Assembly (NCBI RefSeq): GCF_001936625.1
Contig: NZ_MSDU01000016.1
Span: forward strand, 1 to 50,495
DNA from: Domibacillus antri
GTDB lineage: Bacteria; Bacillota; Bacilli; Bacillales; Domibacillaceae
Direction: 5' to 3'
DNA: 50,495 nt
The translations under genes and the position numbers were made by a program. Positions 1 through 7,726 of this stretch are shown one piece after another. The notes below the pieces were generated by a model, which saw nothing but the letters and a program-made list of their open reading frames with translations, did not search any database and was not told where the DNA came from. How positions within the stretch are numbered: position 1 is the first letter of the stretch; each line of letters starts with the position of its first letter.

Positions 1-260
1 TGGGTCTTTATGGTGCTCTTCAGTTGGAATGGCAGGCGGAAATGCCCTTGTTTCTACATCTTTATTTTGAGGTTAACTGGAAGGAAACTGTATGATTATT
101 GTTAATCAACACGCGTGAGTCTAAATATTTAGCATACCGAAAAAAATCGTCTTTGTTATTTACAATGGTGCAAGTAACACTTTTGATCCGAAAAAAGAAA
201 GAGAAGTTTTTGAGGACGAAATAAACAGGGTCACGTCAGATGTTAACAGGAGGAGTGCAG
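1..260 (+). other. Left edge: possible gene remnants before the EamA gene
   Basis: Two short open stretches without start codons lie here. Frame 3 runs from base 3 to a TGA at 93-95 (30 residues, ending FEVNWKETV) and could be the 3' end of a gene truncated by the window edge. A second stretch, from 125 to the TAA at 266-268, reads through ...VFVIYNGASNTFDPKKERE... and looks protein-like but has no ATG, GTG or TTG in a suitable place. It overlaps the start of the EamA gene, so it would be a remnant. I recognise neither. No convincing promoter or terminator was seen. Confidence 0.2.
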
Positions 261-776
261 GTGAATAAATTTATTTACGGGTTGCTGGTTGTAATGACGA
301 CTGCTTTAATGGGTTCTTCATTTGCTATCGGAAAAATGGGACTGGTTTATTTTTCCCCGCTGCTGCTCGTTGCTTTCCGCTTTACTATTGCAGGTGTAGT
401 TATGGCTGTTATCGTAAAAGCTTTGAAACGCCCGCACCCGCTAAAAGTGAAACAGTGGCTTCAGATGGCGGCCGTCGGCTTTTTTCAAACTTCAGCAGTG
501 ATGGGCTTCATTTTTTTAAGCTTGCGGACCATTACATCGGGTGAGTCTGCAATTTTAACTTTTACGAATCCGCTGCTTGTTGTAGTGTTGCACAATCTTT
601 TTGAGGGTTCGATGCCGGCTTGTTCAGTGGGTGGGAGTGCTTCTTGGAATGGCCGGTGTGTTTATTACGATGGGCAGCCAGCTCAATATCGAAACGGGTA
701 CGTTTTTAGGGTTTATGTCGGCGGTAGCGTGGGCGATTGCAACACTGCTAATCAAGTCATGGGGACACCGGATTTG
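261..776 (+). pseudogene. EamA/DMT-family transporter, frameshifted and truncated
   Basis: This is the N-terminal half of a drug/metabolite exporter of the EamA (DMT) family, normally about 300 residues with ten membrane helices. The GTG at 261 is preferred over the ATG at 240 because an AGGAGG lies at 250-255. The first ~115 residues show hydrophobic helices and the family-like stretch LMGSSFAIGKMGL. Near 600-620 the frame shifts: the original reading (QWVGVLLGMAGVFITMGSQL, then a helix ending KSWGHR) continues in another frame. At about 772-776 similarity stops where the tnpB element begins. The C-terminal half is not found after the element, so insertion was probably accompanied or followed by deletion. 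Non-functional with high likelihood. Confidence 0.8.
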
Positions 777-2028
777 AAGTGAGGTGAAAGGCAATGTTAG
801 TCAATAAAGCATATAAATTCCATATCTATCCAAACAAGGAACAAGAAATACTGATTGCTAAAACAATCGGTTGTTCCCGCTTTGTATTCAATCACTTTTT
901 GGCACGATGGAATGATGCTTACAAAGAAACAGGTAAAGGGTTAACTTATAACGCTTGTTCTTCTCAATTAACGCAACTAAAGAAAGAATTAGTATGGTTA
1001 AAAGAAGCAGACAGCATCGCCATTCAATCATCACTTAAAAACCTTGCTGATTCGTATTCACGATTCTTTAAAAAGCAGAACAAAGCCCCACGTTTCAAGT
1101 CTAAAAAGAACAAGGTACAATCTTACACAACCAAGCACACGAATGGAAATATTGCCATTGCAGACAATAGAATCAAGTTGCCTAAACTTGGTCTTGTTCG
1201 CTTTGCAAAAAGCTGTGAAGTTGAAGGACGTATTCTTAATGCCACAATTAGACGTAACCCAAGCGGCAAATACTTTGTGTCCATTCTTGTTGAAACAGAA
1301 GTGCAAGAACTGCCTAAAACTGGCTCATCTGTTGGAGTGGATGTGGGATTAAAAGACTTTGCAATCCTTTCTACAGGTCAAATATTTGGCAATCCTAAAT
1401 GGTTTCGTACATTGGAAAAGAAGTTGGCTGATGCACAACGTGTTCTATCCAGACGACAACAGTTGGCTTTGAAACGAAAATGCAAACTGGATGAAGCTAA
1501 GAACTATCAGAAACAAAAGTGTAAAGTAGCACGACTACATGAGAAAATCACAAACGCAAGAACAGATTACTTGCATAAAATCTCTACTGACATCATCAAA
1601 AACCACGATGTGATTGGTATTGAAGATTTGCAAGTAAGTAACATGTTGAAAAATCACAAATTAGCAAAAGCCATCAGTGAAGCATCCTGGTCACAATTTA
1701 GAACCATGCTTGAGTACAAAGCGAAATGGTATGGCAAAGAAGTAGTTGCTGTGTCGAAAACATTCGCTTCCAGTCAGTTGTGTTCCCGCTGTGGCTATCA
1801 AAACAAAGATGTTAAGAATCTAAATCTTCGTGAGTGGGATGGCCCTTCTTGTGGCACGCATCACGATAGAGACGTTAACGCAGGACAAAATCTTAAAAAC
1901 GAAGCTGTAAGACTTCTAACCGTAGGAGCTGCGGGGATAGCCTAATCAATAACTGGCGATTACGCTGGTGTTCTTAGGAATCTCCCACTTCAAACAGCTC
2001 GCAAGAGTGTTAAGTGGGGGTAGTTCAA
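776..2028 (+). mobile_element. tnpB-only IS200/IS605-family element (IS1341-like)
   Basis: The element carries a tnpB gene and no tnpA transposase, so it would depend on a transposase elsewhere. Its left boundary is set by where the EamA coding sequence stops (about 772-778) and is uncertain by several bases. Its right end is the subterminal hairpin after tnpB: CCCACTT at 1984-1990 pairs with AAGTGGG at 2012-2018, an inner stem is capped by GCAA at 2001-2004, and the end is GGTAGTTCAA near 2028. Such ends without terminal inverted repeats or target duplication are typical of the family. The unusually short left end (tnpB starts about 20 bp inside) suggests left-end loss or an atypical element. 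Confidence 0.7.
794..1945 (+). CDS. tnpB: TnpB RNA-guided nuclease, zinc finger missing one cysteine
   Basis: The 383-residue length is normal for TnpB, the omega-RNA-guided DNA nuclease related to Cas12. The start ATG at 794 follows a GAGGTGAAAGG site. The N-terminal part has the usual basic WED/REC-like region ([12 protein letters not shown]). The RuvC catalytic residues appear intact: D183 in [11 protein letters not shown]277 in IGIEDLQV, and D358/D360 in HHDRDVNAG. The zinc finger normally has four cysteines (CxxC...CxxC). Here C330, C333 and C353 are present, but the third position is G350 (WDGPSCG, codon GGC where TGC would give Cys). Loss of one zinc ligand may weaken or abolish activity. 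The open reading frame is otherwise undamaged. Confidence 0.93.
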   Translation: MLVNKAYKFHIYPNKEQEILIAKTIGCSRFVFNHFLARWNDAYKETGKGLTYNACSSQLTQLKKELVWLKEADSIAIQSSLKNLADSYSRFFKKQNKAPRFKSKKNKVQSYTTKHTNGNIAIADNRIKLPKLGLVRFAKSCEVEGRILNATIRRNPSGKYFVSILVETEVQELPKTGSSVGVDVGLKDFAILSTGQIFGNPKWFRTLEKKLADAQRVLSRRQQLALKRKCKLDEAKNYQKQKCKVARLHEKITNARTDYLHKISTDIIKNHDVIGIEDLQVSNMLKNHKLAKAISEASWSQFRTMLEYKAKWYGKEVVAVSKTFASSQLCSRCGYQNKDVKNLNLREWDGPSCGTHHDRDVNAGQNLKNEAVRLLTVGAAGIA

Positions 2029-2046
2029 CATACTGAAAAACGAAAA
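1880..2046 (+). ncRNA. Candidate omega-RNA (TnpB guide RNA) at the element right end
   Basis: In this family the guide RNA is made from the tnpB 3' end and the transposon right end, and the bases just outside the end serve as the guide. Here the strong right-end hairpin (1984-2018, GCAA tetraloop) lies directly after tnpB. The first outside bases (from about 2029, CATACTGAAAAACG) would be the guide. Position and hairpin are seen; function and exact ends are inferred from characterised TnpB systems. The guide would match the leader of the hydrolase gene at 2060. Confidence 0.4.
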
Positions 2047-2059
2047 AGGGGAGAAGATC

Positions 2060-2857
2060 ATGATGAACAAAAAAACAATGACACTTGCAAACTCAACAAT
2101 GGCTTTTATAGAGGAAGGAAAAGGACAGCCGATTGTACTGCTTCACGGCTTTTGCGGAAGCGCTGCTTATTGGGAAAAAACAGTGCCTGAACTTTCCAAG
2201 CAGTACCGGGTTATCGTGCCTGATCTGCCCGGTCATGGAGCATCTTCTGCAGATAACCTGCCGCAGACCATTGAAGGGATGGCCGAAAATGTGAAACTGC
2301 TTCTGGATGAGTTGGAGATCGAAAACGCAGTCATATTCGGTCACTCACTAGGCGGATACGTAGCCCTTGCTTTTGCCGAAAAAAACAGCGATCGATTAAG
2401 CGGATTTTCTCTTGTCCACTCAACGGCTTTTCCGGATGCAGAGGAAGCCAAAAAGGGCAGGGATGCTACGATTGAAAAAGTGAAAAATCATGGTGTTCAT
2501 GTGCTGATTGATGTATTGGTGCCTAGACTGTTTGCAAAGGAAAAGTTGATCACAAATGCAAAAGACGTAGAGAATGCGAAGGATATTGGCTACACAACAT
2601 CACCAGAAGGGGTGATTGCGGGACTTCAGGCGATGAAAACCCGGCCTGATCGGAATCATGTTCTGGAAAACACGCATTTGCCGGTTTTATTAGTGGCCGG
2701 TGAAGGGGATCAAGTGATCTCGCCTGAAAGAACATTTTCGGCGGCCGGCCCGACGATTACCCATTCGCTTATAAAGAAAGCCGGTCATATAAGCATGCTG
2801 GAAGAACCGGATGAACTGATTCGTGAGATGCTGTCGTTTCTGAAAAAGGTTCAGTGA
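2060..2857 (+). CDS. Alpha/beta-fold hydrolase
   Basis: A cytosolic 265-residue serine hydrolase of the alpha/beta fold with no signal peptide. Visible motifs are the oxyanion-hole LLHGFCG (residues 27-33), DLPGHGAS (55-62), the nucleophile elbow GHSLGG with Ser96, the acid Asp217 in AGEGDQV, and His243 in KAGHISMLEEP. The spacing fits the catalytic triad of the 2-succinyl-6-hydroxy-cyclohexadiene-carboxylate synthase/haloperoxidase-like group, but the substrate cannot be named. GGGGAG at 2048-2053 supports the ATG at 2060. The gene lies directly behind the tnpB element, so its native promoter may have been lost or replaced. It is intact, unlike its neighbours on both sides. Confidence 0.85.
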   Translation: MMNKKTMTLANSTMAFIEEGKGQPIVLLHGFCGSAAYWEKTVPELSKQYRVIVPDLPGHGASSADNLPQTIEGMAENVKLLLDELEIENAVIFGHSLGGYVALAFAEKNSDRLSGFSLVHSTAFPDAEEAKKGRDATIEKVKNHGVHVLIDVLVPRLFAKEKLITNAKDVENAKDIGYTTSPEGVIAGLQAMKTRPDRNHVLENTHLPVLLVAGEGDQVISPERTFSAAGPTITHSLIKKAGHISMLEEPDELIREMLSFLKKVQ

Positions 2858-2865
2858 ATCCTTTC

Positions 2866-3055
2866 TAAAGCCGGACTTTCTGATTTTAGGCCGGATTTTT
2901 GGCAGTTTGGGCCGAATTTTCTTATTTTGAGCCGGATTTTTGGCGCTTTAGGCCGGATTCTCATCTATTCGGCCTTCGAGAGGCGGAATCCGGCTTTTCT
3001 ATCGATAAATCGGCCTAAATGACTCGAAATCCGGCCTTCCCCCATGCTTGTGGAA
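2866..3055 (+). repeat. Phased mirror repeat locus 1 (5 forward + 4 reverse GCCGG cores)
   Basis: Forward cores GCCGGA/GCCGAA start at 2870, 2890, 2911, 2931 and 2952 (spacing 20, 21, 20, 21). They are followed by reverse cores CGGC at 2970, 2991, 3011 and 3032 (21, 20, 21). The four inner pairs share exactly one dyad centre (start of forward + end of reverse = 5925 in each case). The sequence between cores is AT-rich and not obviously complementary. After the last core comes CCCCCATGCTTGTGGAACAG, which recurs in variant form at locus 4. It fills most of the gap between the hydrolase and the MFS gene. Confidence 0.85.
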
Positions 3056-3095
3056 CAGTCGCGTTTAAAAAGCTAGAAGAAAGGTGCTGCATCAC

Positions 3096-4291
3096 GTGAA
3101 TCAATTACTGGAAAACAAACGAATGCGGTTTGCGCTGCTTCTCGGCGCGCTTGCGGCATTGGGTCCTTTGACGATCGACACCTATTTGCCGTCGTTTCCC
3201 ACCATTGCAAATGACTATGGCACAACGGCATCACTTGTTCAGATCAGTTTAACAGCCTGCTTACTTGGGCTCGGTTTCGGGCAGCTCGTTATCGGACCGA
3301 TGAGCGACGTCCGGGGCCGGCACAGACCGCTCATTTTCTTTCTTTTCTTATACTTCGCTGCATCTATTTTTTGTGCCTTCGCGCCATCGATCTTTTGGTT
3401 TATCGGCGCGCGCTTTATGCAGGGATTTTCTGCAGCAGCCGGACTCGTTATTTCACGGGCGATTGTTCGCGATGTATACAGCGGCCGGGAACTGACGAAG
3501 TTTTTTGCCCTGCTCATGCTGATAAACAACATGGCGCCGATTTTAGCTCCGGTTGCCGGTAGCGGCATTCTTGCGTTTACGGATTGGAACGGGGTCTTTA
3601 TCGTTTTGGGCGCAGTTGGTATTTTGCTTGTCCTTGTCGTGACATGGAAATTGGATGAAACGCTGCCCGCTGACCGCCGAGCAATTTAGGACAAACCTTC
3701 CGAAACTTTCTTTCTTTAATTAAAGACCGCCATTTTGCCGGTTACGCGCTCACACAAGGATTTACGCTGGCGGGGATTTTTGCGTATGTGTCCGGCACGC
3801 CATTCGTCTATCAATCCATTTATGGGGTGTCCCCGCAGTTATTCAGTGTCTTATTTGGGATGAACGGAATTGGTCTTATGATCGGCACGCAGCTGGTCGG
3901 CCGCTTTGTTGATACCGTTTCGGAAACCCGCTTTTTAAAAATAGGCTTATCGATGTCAATCGCCGCGAGCATCACCTTGTTAGCTGTGGTTTTATTCAAA
4001 GGGCCGCTTTGGGCTGTCGTGATTCCGATATTCTTTTTCGTTTCTTCGATTGGCATCATTGCCTCATCCTCGTTTTCACTCGCAATGGAAACACAGGGTC
4101 ATATTGCGGGAAGCGCCTCTGCTCTATTAGGTTTATTGCCTTTTGTTCTTGGTTCCATTACCGCGCCGCTTGTTGGAATAGCAGGTGAACAGTCAGCCGT
4201 TCCGATGGGAGTCATTATCTTTTCCGCAAGCTCTCTTGCACTGCTGTCCTATTACGGACTGGTCAAAGAAACGCAAAAAAGTGTTTCGTAG
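3096..4291 (+). pseudogene. MFS multidrug exporter, Bcr/CflA type, frameshifted
   Basis: The sequence encodes a twelve-helix major facilitator drug exporter of the Bcr/CflA group (about 400 residues). The first part contains GPLTIDTYLPSFP in helix 1 and the motif-A loop GPMSDVRGRHRP. Reading ends at TAG 3687-3689 after about 198 residues. The second half continues in another frame from about 3690 (NFLSLIKDRHFAGYAL...) to TAG at 4289-4291, so one small indel near 3670-3695 breaks the gene. GTG 3096 is chosen because AAAGGTG at 3081-3086 lies about 9 bases upstream, although GTG 3084 is also in frame. A sequencing error cannot be excluded, but neighbours carry independent lesions. Confidence 0.85.
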
Positions 4292-4372
4292 AATGGCCCT
4301 GTATTTTTGAAGTGAAAGTAAATGACTGGTACGTCCGTTAAGAGGGAATGATAAAAACGGAAAGGGGAGAGT

Positions 4373-4867
4373 ATGATGTTAGCGGCCATACAAAAAGCGG
4401 AACAAGGTTATATTGCCCGGTTTGAGCGTCATTTCAATCATTCTGTTGAAGAAGTTTGGGGGATGCTGACGGAGAACGACAAGCTGGAGAAATGGTTTTC
4501 CGAGCTCCGGGTCGAGGATCTTCGGGAAGGCGGCACGATCACGTTCGATATGCAGAATGGTCTGTTTGAAAAGATGAAAATTCTTGAACTCAGGATGCAT
4601 TCCGTCTTGGAATATACATGGGATTAAGATATTGTTCGGTTTGAGCTGTATCCAGATGCGGCAGGCTGCCGGATGATCTTCATTGAAAAGATTCGTGCGT
4701 TAACGGACCATACGCCAAGGGATCTTGCCGGCTGGCATGTATGTCTGGAGGTCATCGAAGCACTTCTGGATGGCAGAATTATAGAATCCCGAAAAGACAA
4801 GTGGGAAACATGGTATGAGAAATATGTTTCAGCGGTAAAAGAAGTATCAGAAAATGGGCTGAAGTAA
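4373..4867 (+). pseudogene. SRPBCC/AHSA1-domain protein with in-frame stop
   Basis: This is a START-like (SRPBCC, activator of Hsp90 ATPase-like) domain protein of about 164 residues. Typical stretches are RFERHFNHSVEEVWGMLT, then KLEKWFSELRVEDL and GGTITFDM. Codon 85 (4625-4627) is TAA, directly after YTWD, and the same frame then continues through DIVRFELYPDAAGCRMIF to the end at 4867. The domain therefore appears complete apart from this single nonsense codon. The start ATG at 4373 follows AAAGGGGAGAG. These proteins bind small hydrophobic ligands, and the ligand here is unknown. The truncated 84-residue product would lack half of the fold. Confidence 0.85.
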
Positions 4868-4883
4868 ATTGAATAATGTGAAA

Positions 4884-4918
4884 GGGAGCGGCTTCGTTAA
4901 AAGCGTCTCTTTTTTTCT
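4884..4918 (+). terminator. Rho-independent terminator after the SRPBCC gene
   Basis: An imperfect GAGCGGCTT/AAGCGTCTC stem is followed by a run of seven T, directly downstream of the gene ending at 4867. Confidence 0.6.
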
Positions 4919-5069
4919 TCATATGTTAGCGGAAAAAGTCGCGCAGCCATTAAACAACGCCGACTCTTATATGGGCGGCGTATGCTAAGCTTGTTGAAAG
5001 ATAAAGTAAGGTTGTATTTTGTAATTTATTCCTAAATGATGTGTCCTATAAGCTGCTGATGGCGAATGG

Positions 5070-5138
5070 GTGCCGGATTCTGCACAAATTCGGCCGAATT
5101 CAAAGAAAATCCGTCCAATGATCACGAATTCCAGCCAT
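5070..5138 (+). repeat. Phased mirror repeat locus 2 (2 forward + 2 degenerate reverse cores)
   Basis: Forward cores GCCGGA at 5072 and GCCGAA at 5093 (spacing 21) are followed by degenerate reverse cores CCGTCC at 5111 and CCAGCC at 5131 (spacing 20). The dyad is off by one base between the two pairs. I read it as a decayed copy of the same family. The rest of the gap 4919-5239 shows no convincing gene. Confidence 0.6.
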
Positions 5139-5147
5139 CGACATAAG

Positions 5148-5188
5148 AAGGGGAAGTCTCAATGAGTTTCTAAGAGTTCCCCTTTTTC
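5148..5188 (+). terminator. Hairpin with T-tract, likely terminator
   Basis: A perfect 8-bp stem AAGGGGAA (5148-5155) / TTCCCCTT (5177-5184) with a long loop is followed by further T. It follows repeat locus 2 and precedes the MsrA-like remnant. Confidence 0.55.
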
Positions 5189-5239
5189 TTTTACTATTAA
5201 AGCACGGTCTTGTATCATTTTTTAAAAGGGGCGAAAAAC

Positions 5240-5820
5240 ATGAATTAGGATGAAAAGCTGATGCCTGCGATTGAAGGGGAGTGGCAGTCTCATCTATTGA
5301 AAGTGGAAACAGCGACATTCGGGATGGGCTGTTTTTGGGGGGCGGATGCAAGATTTGGTTCACTGCCGGGTGTGATTAGCACGCGTGTCGGCTTTGCGGG
5401 CGGCTTAAGAGAGAACCCGACGTATCGACACATGGGTGATCATACCGAAACTCTGCAGGTGGATTTTGATCCGGCGGCCCTTTCATTTGAAAAGATATTG
5501 CGTATTTTTGGGGGAAATCACACATCGACAAATCGGGTGAACGATAAGGAGCGGCAGTACATGTCGCTGTTGTTTTATCATGATGGGAAGATCGTCATCA
5601 AAAATATTATTTGAAGCGTTTTTTGAAAGCGACAGAATGGCTAAAGCTATATTATCCGTCGGAGAACGCGTTTACCGATTCGGCGCTAACCGCGAGATTA
5701 AACGGATTCGTGAGGGAATTTGGCACACTGAATCATATTAAAAATGAAGTGGACGGCTGGGACATAAGCGAGGATTCCAGGCAGGCTGTGCAGCATCTAT
5801 TGAAAAAGATTCGATGGTGA
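5240..5820 (+). pseudogene. msrA: MsrA-like peptide methionine sulfoxide reductase, two lesions
   Basis: MsrA reduces methionine-S-sulfoxide in proteins. The catalytic signature GMGCFWGADARF and the following VGFAGG are intact. The original start is probably ATG 5240, which has AAAAGGGGCG upstream, but its third codon is TAG (5246-5248). The same frame is open again from there, with an ATG at 5261 that could allow weak reinitiation. A second lesion is a frameshift near 5590: the frame after LLFYHDGK ends at TGA, and the C-terminal part (KYYLKRFLKATEWLKLYYPSE) continues in another frame to 5820. The family variant lacks the usual GNDxGxQYRS stretch and instead has KERQYMSLLFYH. The gene is probably dead. 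Confidence 0.8.
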
Positions 5821-5932
5821 GAAAATGAAAAAAAGGAATTCATCAGGTTAACACCTGCTCATTTTTATATCAGAATGACGTTATTCATTCTAACTTATAG
5901 AAACTTTTCAAAAGTTTTGTGTTTCAAATCTG

Positions 5933-5972
5933 TATAATAAAGATAACATTTATCTTCAGGGGTCAGCCCCCT
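5933..5972 (+). promoter_or_regulatory. ykuI leader: -10 box and two tandem hairpins
   Basis: A TATAAT lies at 5933-5938, with no good -35 box. It is followed by two adjacent inverted repeats: AGATAA-CAT-TTATCT (5941-5955) and AGGGG-TCAG-CCCCT (5958-5970). The second sits about 10 bases before the AGGGAACG ribosome binding site, so it could affect translation or mark an operator. No known riboswitch is recognised. Confidence 0.45.
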
Positions 5973-5992
5973 ATCGAAGGGAACGTATTTTT

Positions 5993-7204
5993 ATGAAAAT
6001 AGAGACGAAAAGAGGAAAACGTAAAGGGATGATAGATCTGCAGCAGGTCATTCCCTATTTTCAGCCAATTGTCAGTGCAGATGAACAGGAAATATGGGGA
6101 TATGAAGTATTGGGAAGACTGAATTCCCCATCTGGTGTCAAATCACTCGGCCCTTTTTTTAATGATCCAGAAGAAGATGCCGAACTTCAGCGCCGTGTAG
6201 ATCAGCACATTAGACAGTCTGCATTGCAGCGCTTCGCGAAAGTCGAAAATAAGAACACTCATTTATTTATCAATATAAATCCGGACTGGCTTCAGATGGA
6301 CTGGCAGGACGGGGACAAAGATTGGATATCGAAACATGGCGTCGATCCAAAACAGGTTGTGTTGGAGGTTACTGAATTCTTGTTTCTGATTAAGGAAAAG
6401 GAATTGATCGAAATGCTCGACTACTACCGGAAGCTGGGCTGTAAAATCGCCATTGATGACGTCGGAAAAGGGTTCAGCAATTTAGATCGGATCGCTTCCT
6501 TTCATCCTGATATATTGAAGGTTGACATTCTTTTACTTAAAAATAGTACACATTCCAAGTCGTTTATGGACGTTCTCCAATCCTTATCTGTGCTGGCCCG
6601 GAAAATGGGGGCTTCTTTATTATTCGAAGGAATTGAAACACAGAGTGAATTGCAAAATGCCTGGAAAAGCGGCGGGCGTTTTTATCAAGGCTACCTTTTT
6701 GGCCGGCCGAATTCCAGCTTTCAGGAACTGTACGCTTCTGCTAAGAAAGAAATCGTACATATGATCGACCAGTTAATTGAAGCGGAATTAACTGCGTGGA
6801 AAAATCAATTTGAGCTGGAGCATTCGCTAAACCAAACATTAAAGAGAATTCAGTCTTCTATATCAACGATGTCCGATCCGATGGTTTATCTATCAGACCT
6901 GGCGGCGTATATGAAAGACTTTTGTTATCGTGTGTACGTATGTGATGATAAAGGATACCAAAAAACGGACAATTTCATTTTATCGAAAGGAAAGTGGCGG
7001 CAGCAGCCTGAATATAAAGGGAAAAACTGGAGCTGGCGGCCATATTTCGTGTATAACATTGCCAGAATGAAAATGGAACGAAGAGGAATGTTGTCCGAAC
7101 CTTATCCGGATTTGGAAACCAATTTGCTCATTCGAACTTTTTCCTATCCGATTGACCGGGGTTATTTATTTATGGATATTATGATCGATTCGAAAAAAGA
7201 ATAG
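5993..7204 (+). CDS. ykuI: EAL-domain protein, YkuI type
   Basis: This 403-residue protein has an N-terminal EAL domain (about 20-250) and a C-terminal YkuI_C (PAS-like) sensor domain containing NWSWRPYFVYNIARMKMERRG. It matches B. subtilis YkuI in length and layout. EAL domains bind or hydrolyse cyclic di-GMP. Residues expected at the metal site are present: E38 in YEVLGR, the Asn of ININPDW, E125 in LEVTEF, D155 and D156 in IDDVGKG, K176 in KVDILLLK, E212/E215 in EGIETQ and Gln in QGYLFGRP. From memory, B. subtilis YkuI has DN at the DD position, so this homologue looks more complete. Activity remains to be shown. It is followed after 12 bp by a small membrane protein. Confidence 0.9.
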   Translation: MKIETKRGKRKGMIDLQQVIPYFQPIVSADEQEIWGYEVLGRLNSPSGVKSLGPFFNDPEEDAELQRRVDQHIRQSALQRFAKVENKNTHLFININPDWLQMDWQDGDKDWISKHGVDPKQVVLEVTEFLFLIKEKELIEMLDYYRKLGCKIAIDDVGKGFSNLDRIASFHPDILKVDILLLKNSTHSKSFMDVLQSLSVLARKMGASLLFEGIETQSELQNAWKSGGRFYQGYLFGRPNSSFQELYASAKKEIVHMIDQLIEAELTAWKNQFELEHSLNQTLKRIQSSISTMSDPMVYLSDLAAYMKDFCYRVYVCDDKGYQKTDNFILSKGKWRQQPEYKGKNWSWRPYFVYNIARMKMERRGMLSEPYPDLETNLLIRTFSYPIDRGYLFMDIMIDSKKE

Positions 7205-7216
7205 GAGCGTGCTGCT

Positions 7217-7624
7217 ATGTATCCCGCGACGCTGATTACGTGTTTTTTATTTTTAGTGCCGATTGCCCTGGTCTTGTTAATCGCGCTGCTTATGAAAAAG
7301 CGGAGAACCGGGCTATTGCTGGCGGCTGTGTGTATCGGTGCTGGAGAAGTCATTTATTTAATGAATGACAGGGATGCGGACCGAGTTGAAGGATATGAAA
7401 ATCTGGACGCCGTCGACGAGCATTTACGAGCGCTGTATCCGGATGAGAAATGGGTGTCGTACAATGCGGTCGGCGCAATGTATGAAGTGGAAGTCGTCTT
7501 TTATAATGAACCCGGTGTCATGTACGGTTATGTAGTGGATGATGAACGCGTATACCAAAGCGGCGGAGGATATGAAGAAGGGGTTGATCCCGAATGGCTG
7601 CATTATGAGGAAGAAACGAGATAG
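7217..7624 (+). CDS. Small membrane protein of unknown function
   Basis: A 135-residue protein not recognised as a known family. Residues 1-26 form one hydrophobic helix and about 31-50 a second, separated by MKKRR, after which comes an acidic soluble domain rich in Asp, Glu and Tyr (residues 50-135). This suggests two membrane spans with an extracytoplasmic or cytoplasmic acidic tail. The ATG at 7217 follows AGGAGCG, 12 bp after ykuI, so co-transcription with the EAL gene is likely. A functional link is only inferred from position. Confidence 0.65.
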   Translation: MYPATLITCFLFLVPIALVLLIALLMKKRRTGLLLAAVCIGAGEVIYLMNDRDADRVEGYENLDAVDEHLRALYPDEKWVSYNAVGAMYEVEVVFYNEPGVMYGYVVDDERVYQSGGGYEEGVDPEWLHYEEETR

Positions 7625-7668
7625 AAGGAAGCGAGGGCAAGGAAAAGTAAATGGCGGATAGGGAAGAA

Positions 7669-7716
7669 CGGCCGGATTCCACACGAGAAGACCGGATTCC
7701 ATCTAAATCCGGCCAT
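7669..7716 (+). repeat. Phased mirror repeat locus 3 (short copy)
   Basis: Forward cores GCCGGATTCC at 7671 and ACCGGATTCC at 7691 (spacing 20) are followed by a single reverse core ATCCGGCC with CGGC at 7710. It sits between the convergent genes ending at 7624 (+) and 7727 (-), where it could also act as a bidirectional terminator-like hairpin followed by TCTCCTTCTTTTT. Confidence 0.65.
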
Positions 7717-7726
7717 CTCCTTCTTT

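Noticed and set aside
2866-3055. CRISPR array
   Set aside because: Units are only 6-9 bp with spacers of about 12-14 bp, orientation flips in the middle, and no cas genes are present.
3670-3695. Programmed frameshift in the MFS gene
   Set aside because: No slippery heptamer with downstream structure is visible, and this family is not known to use one; simple indel preferred.
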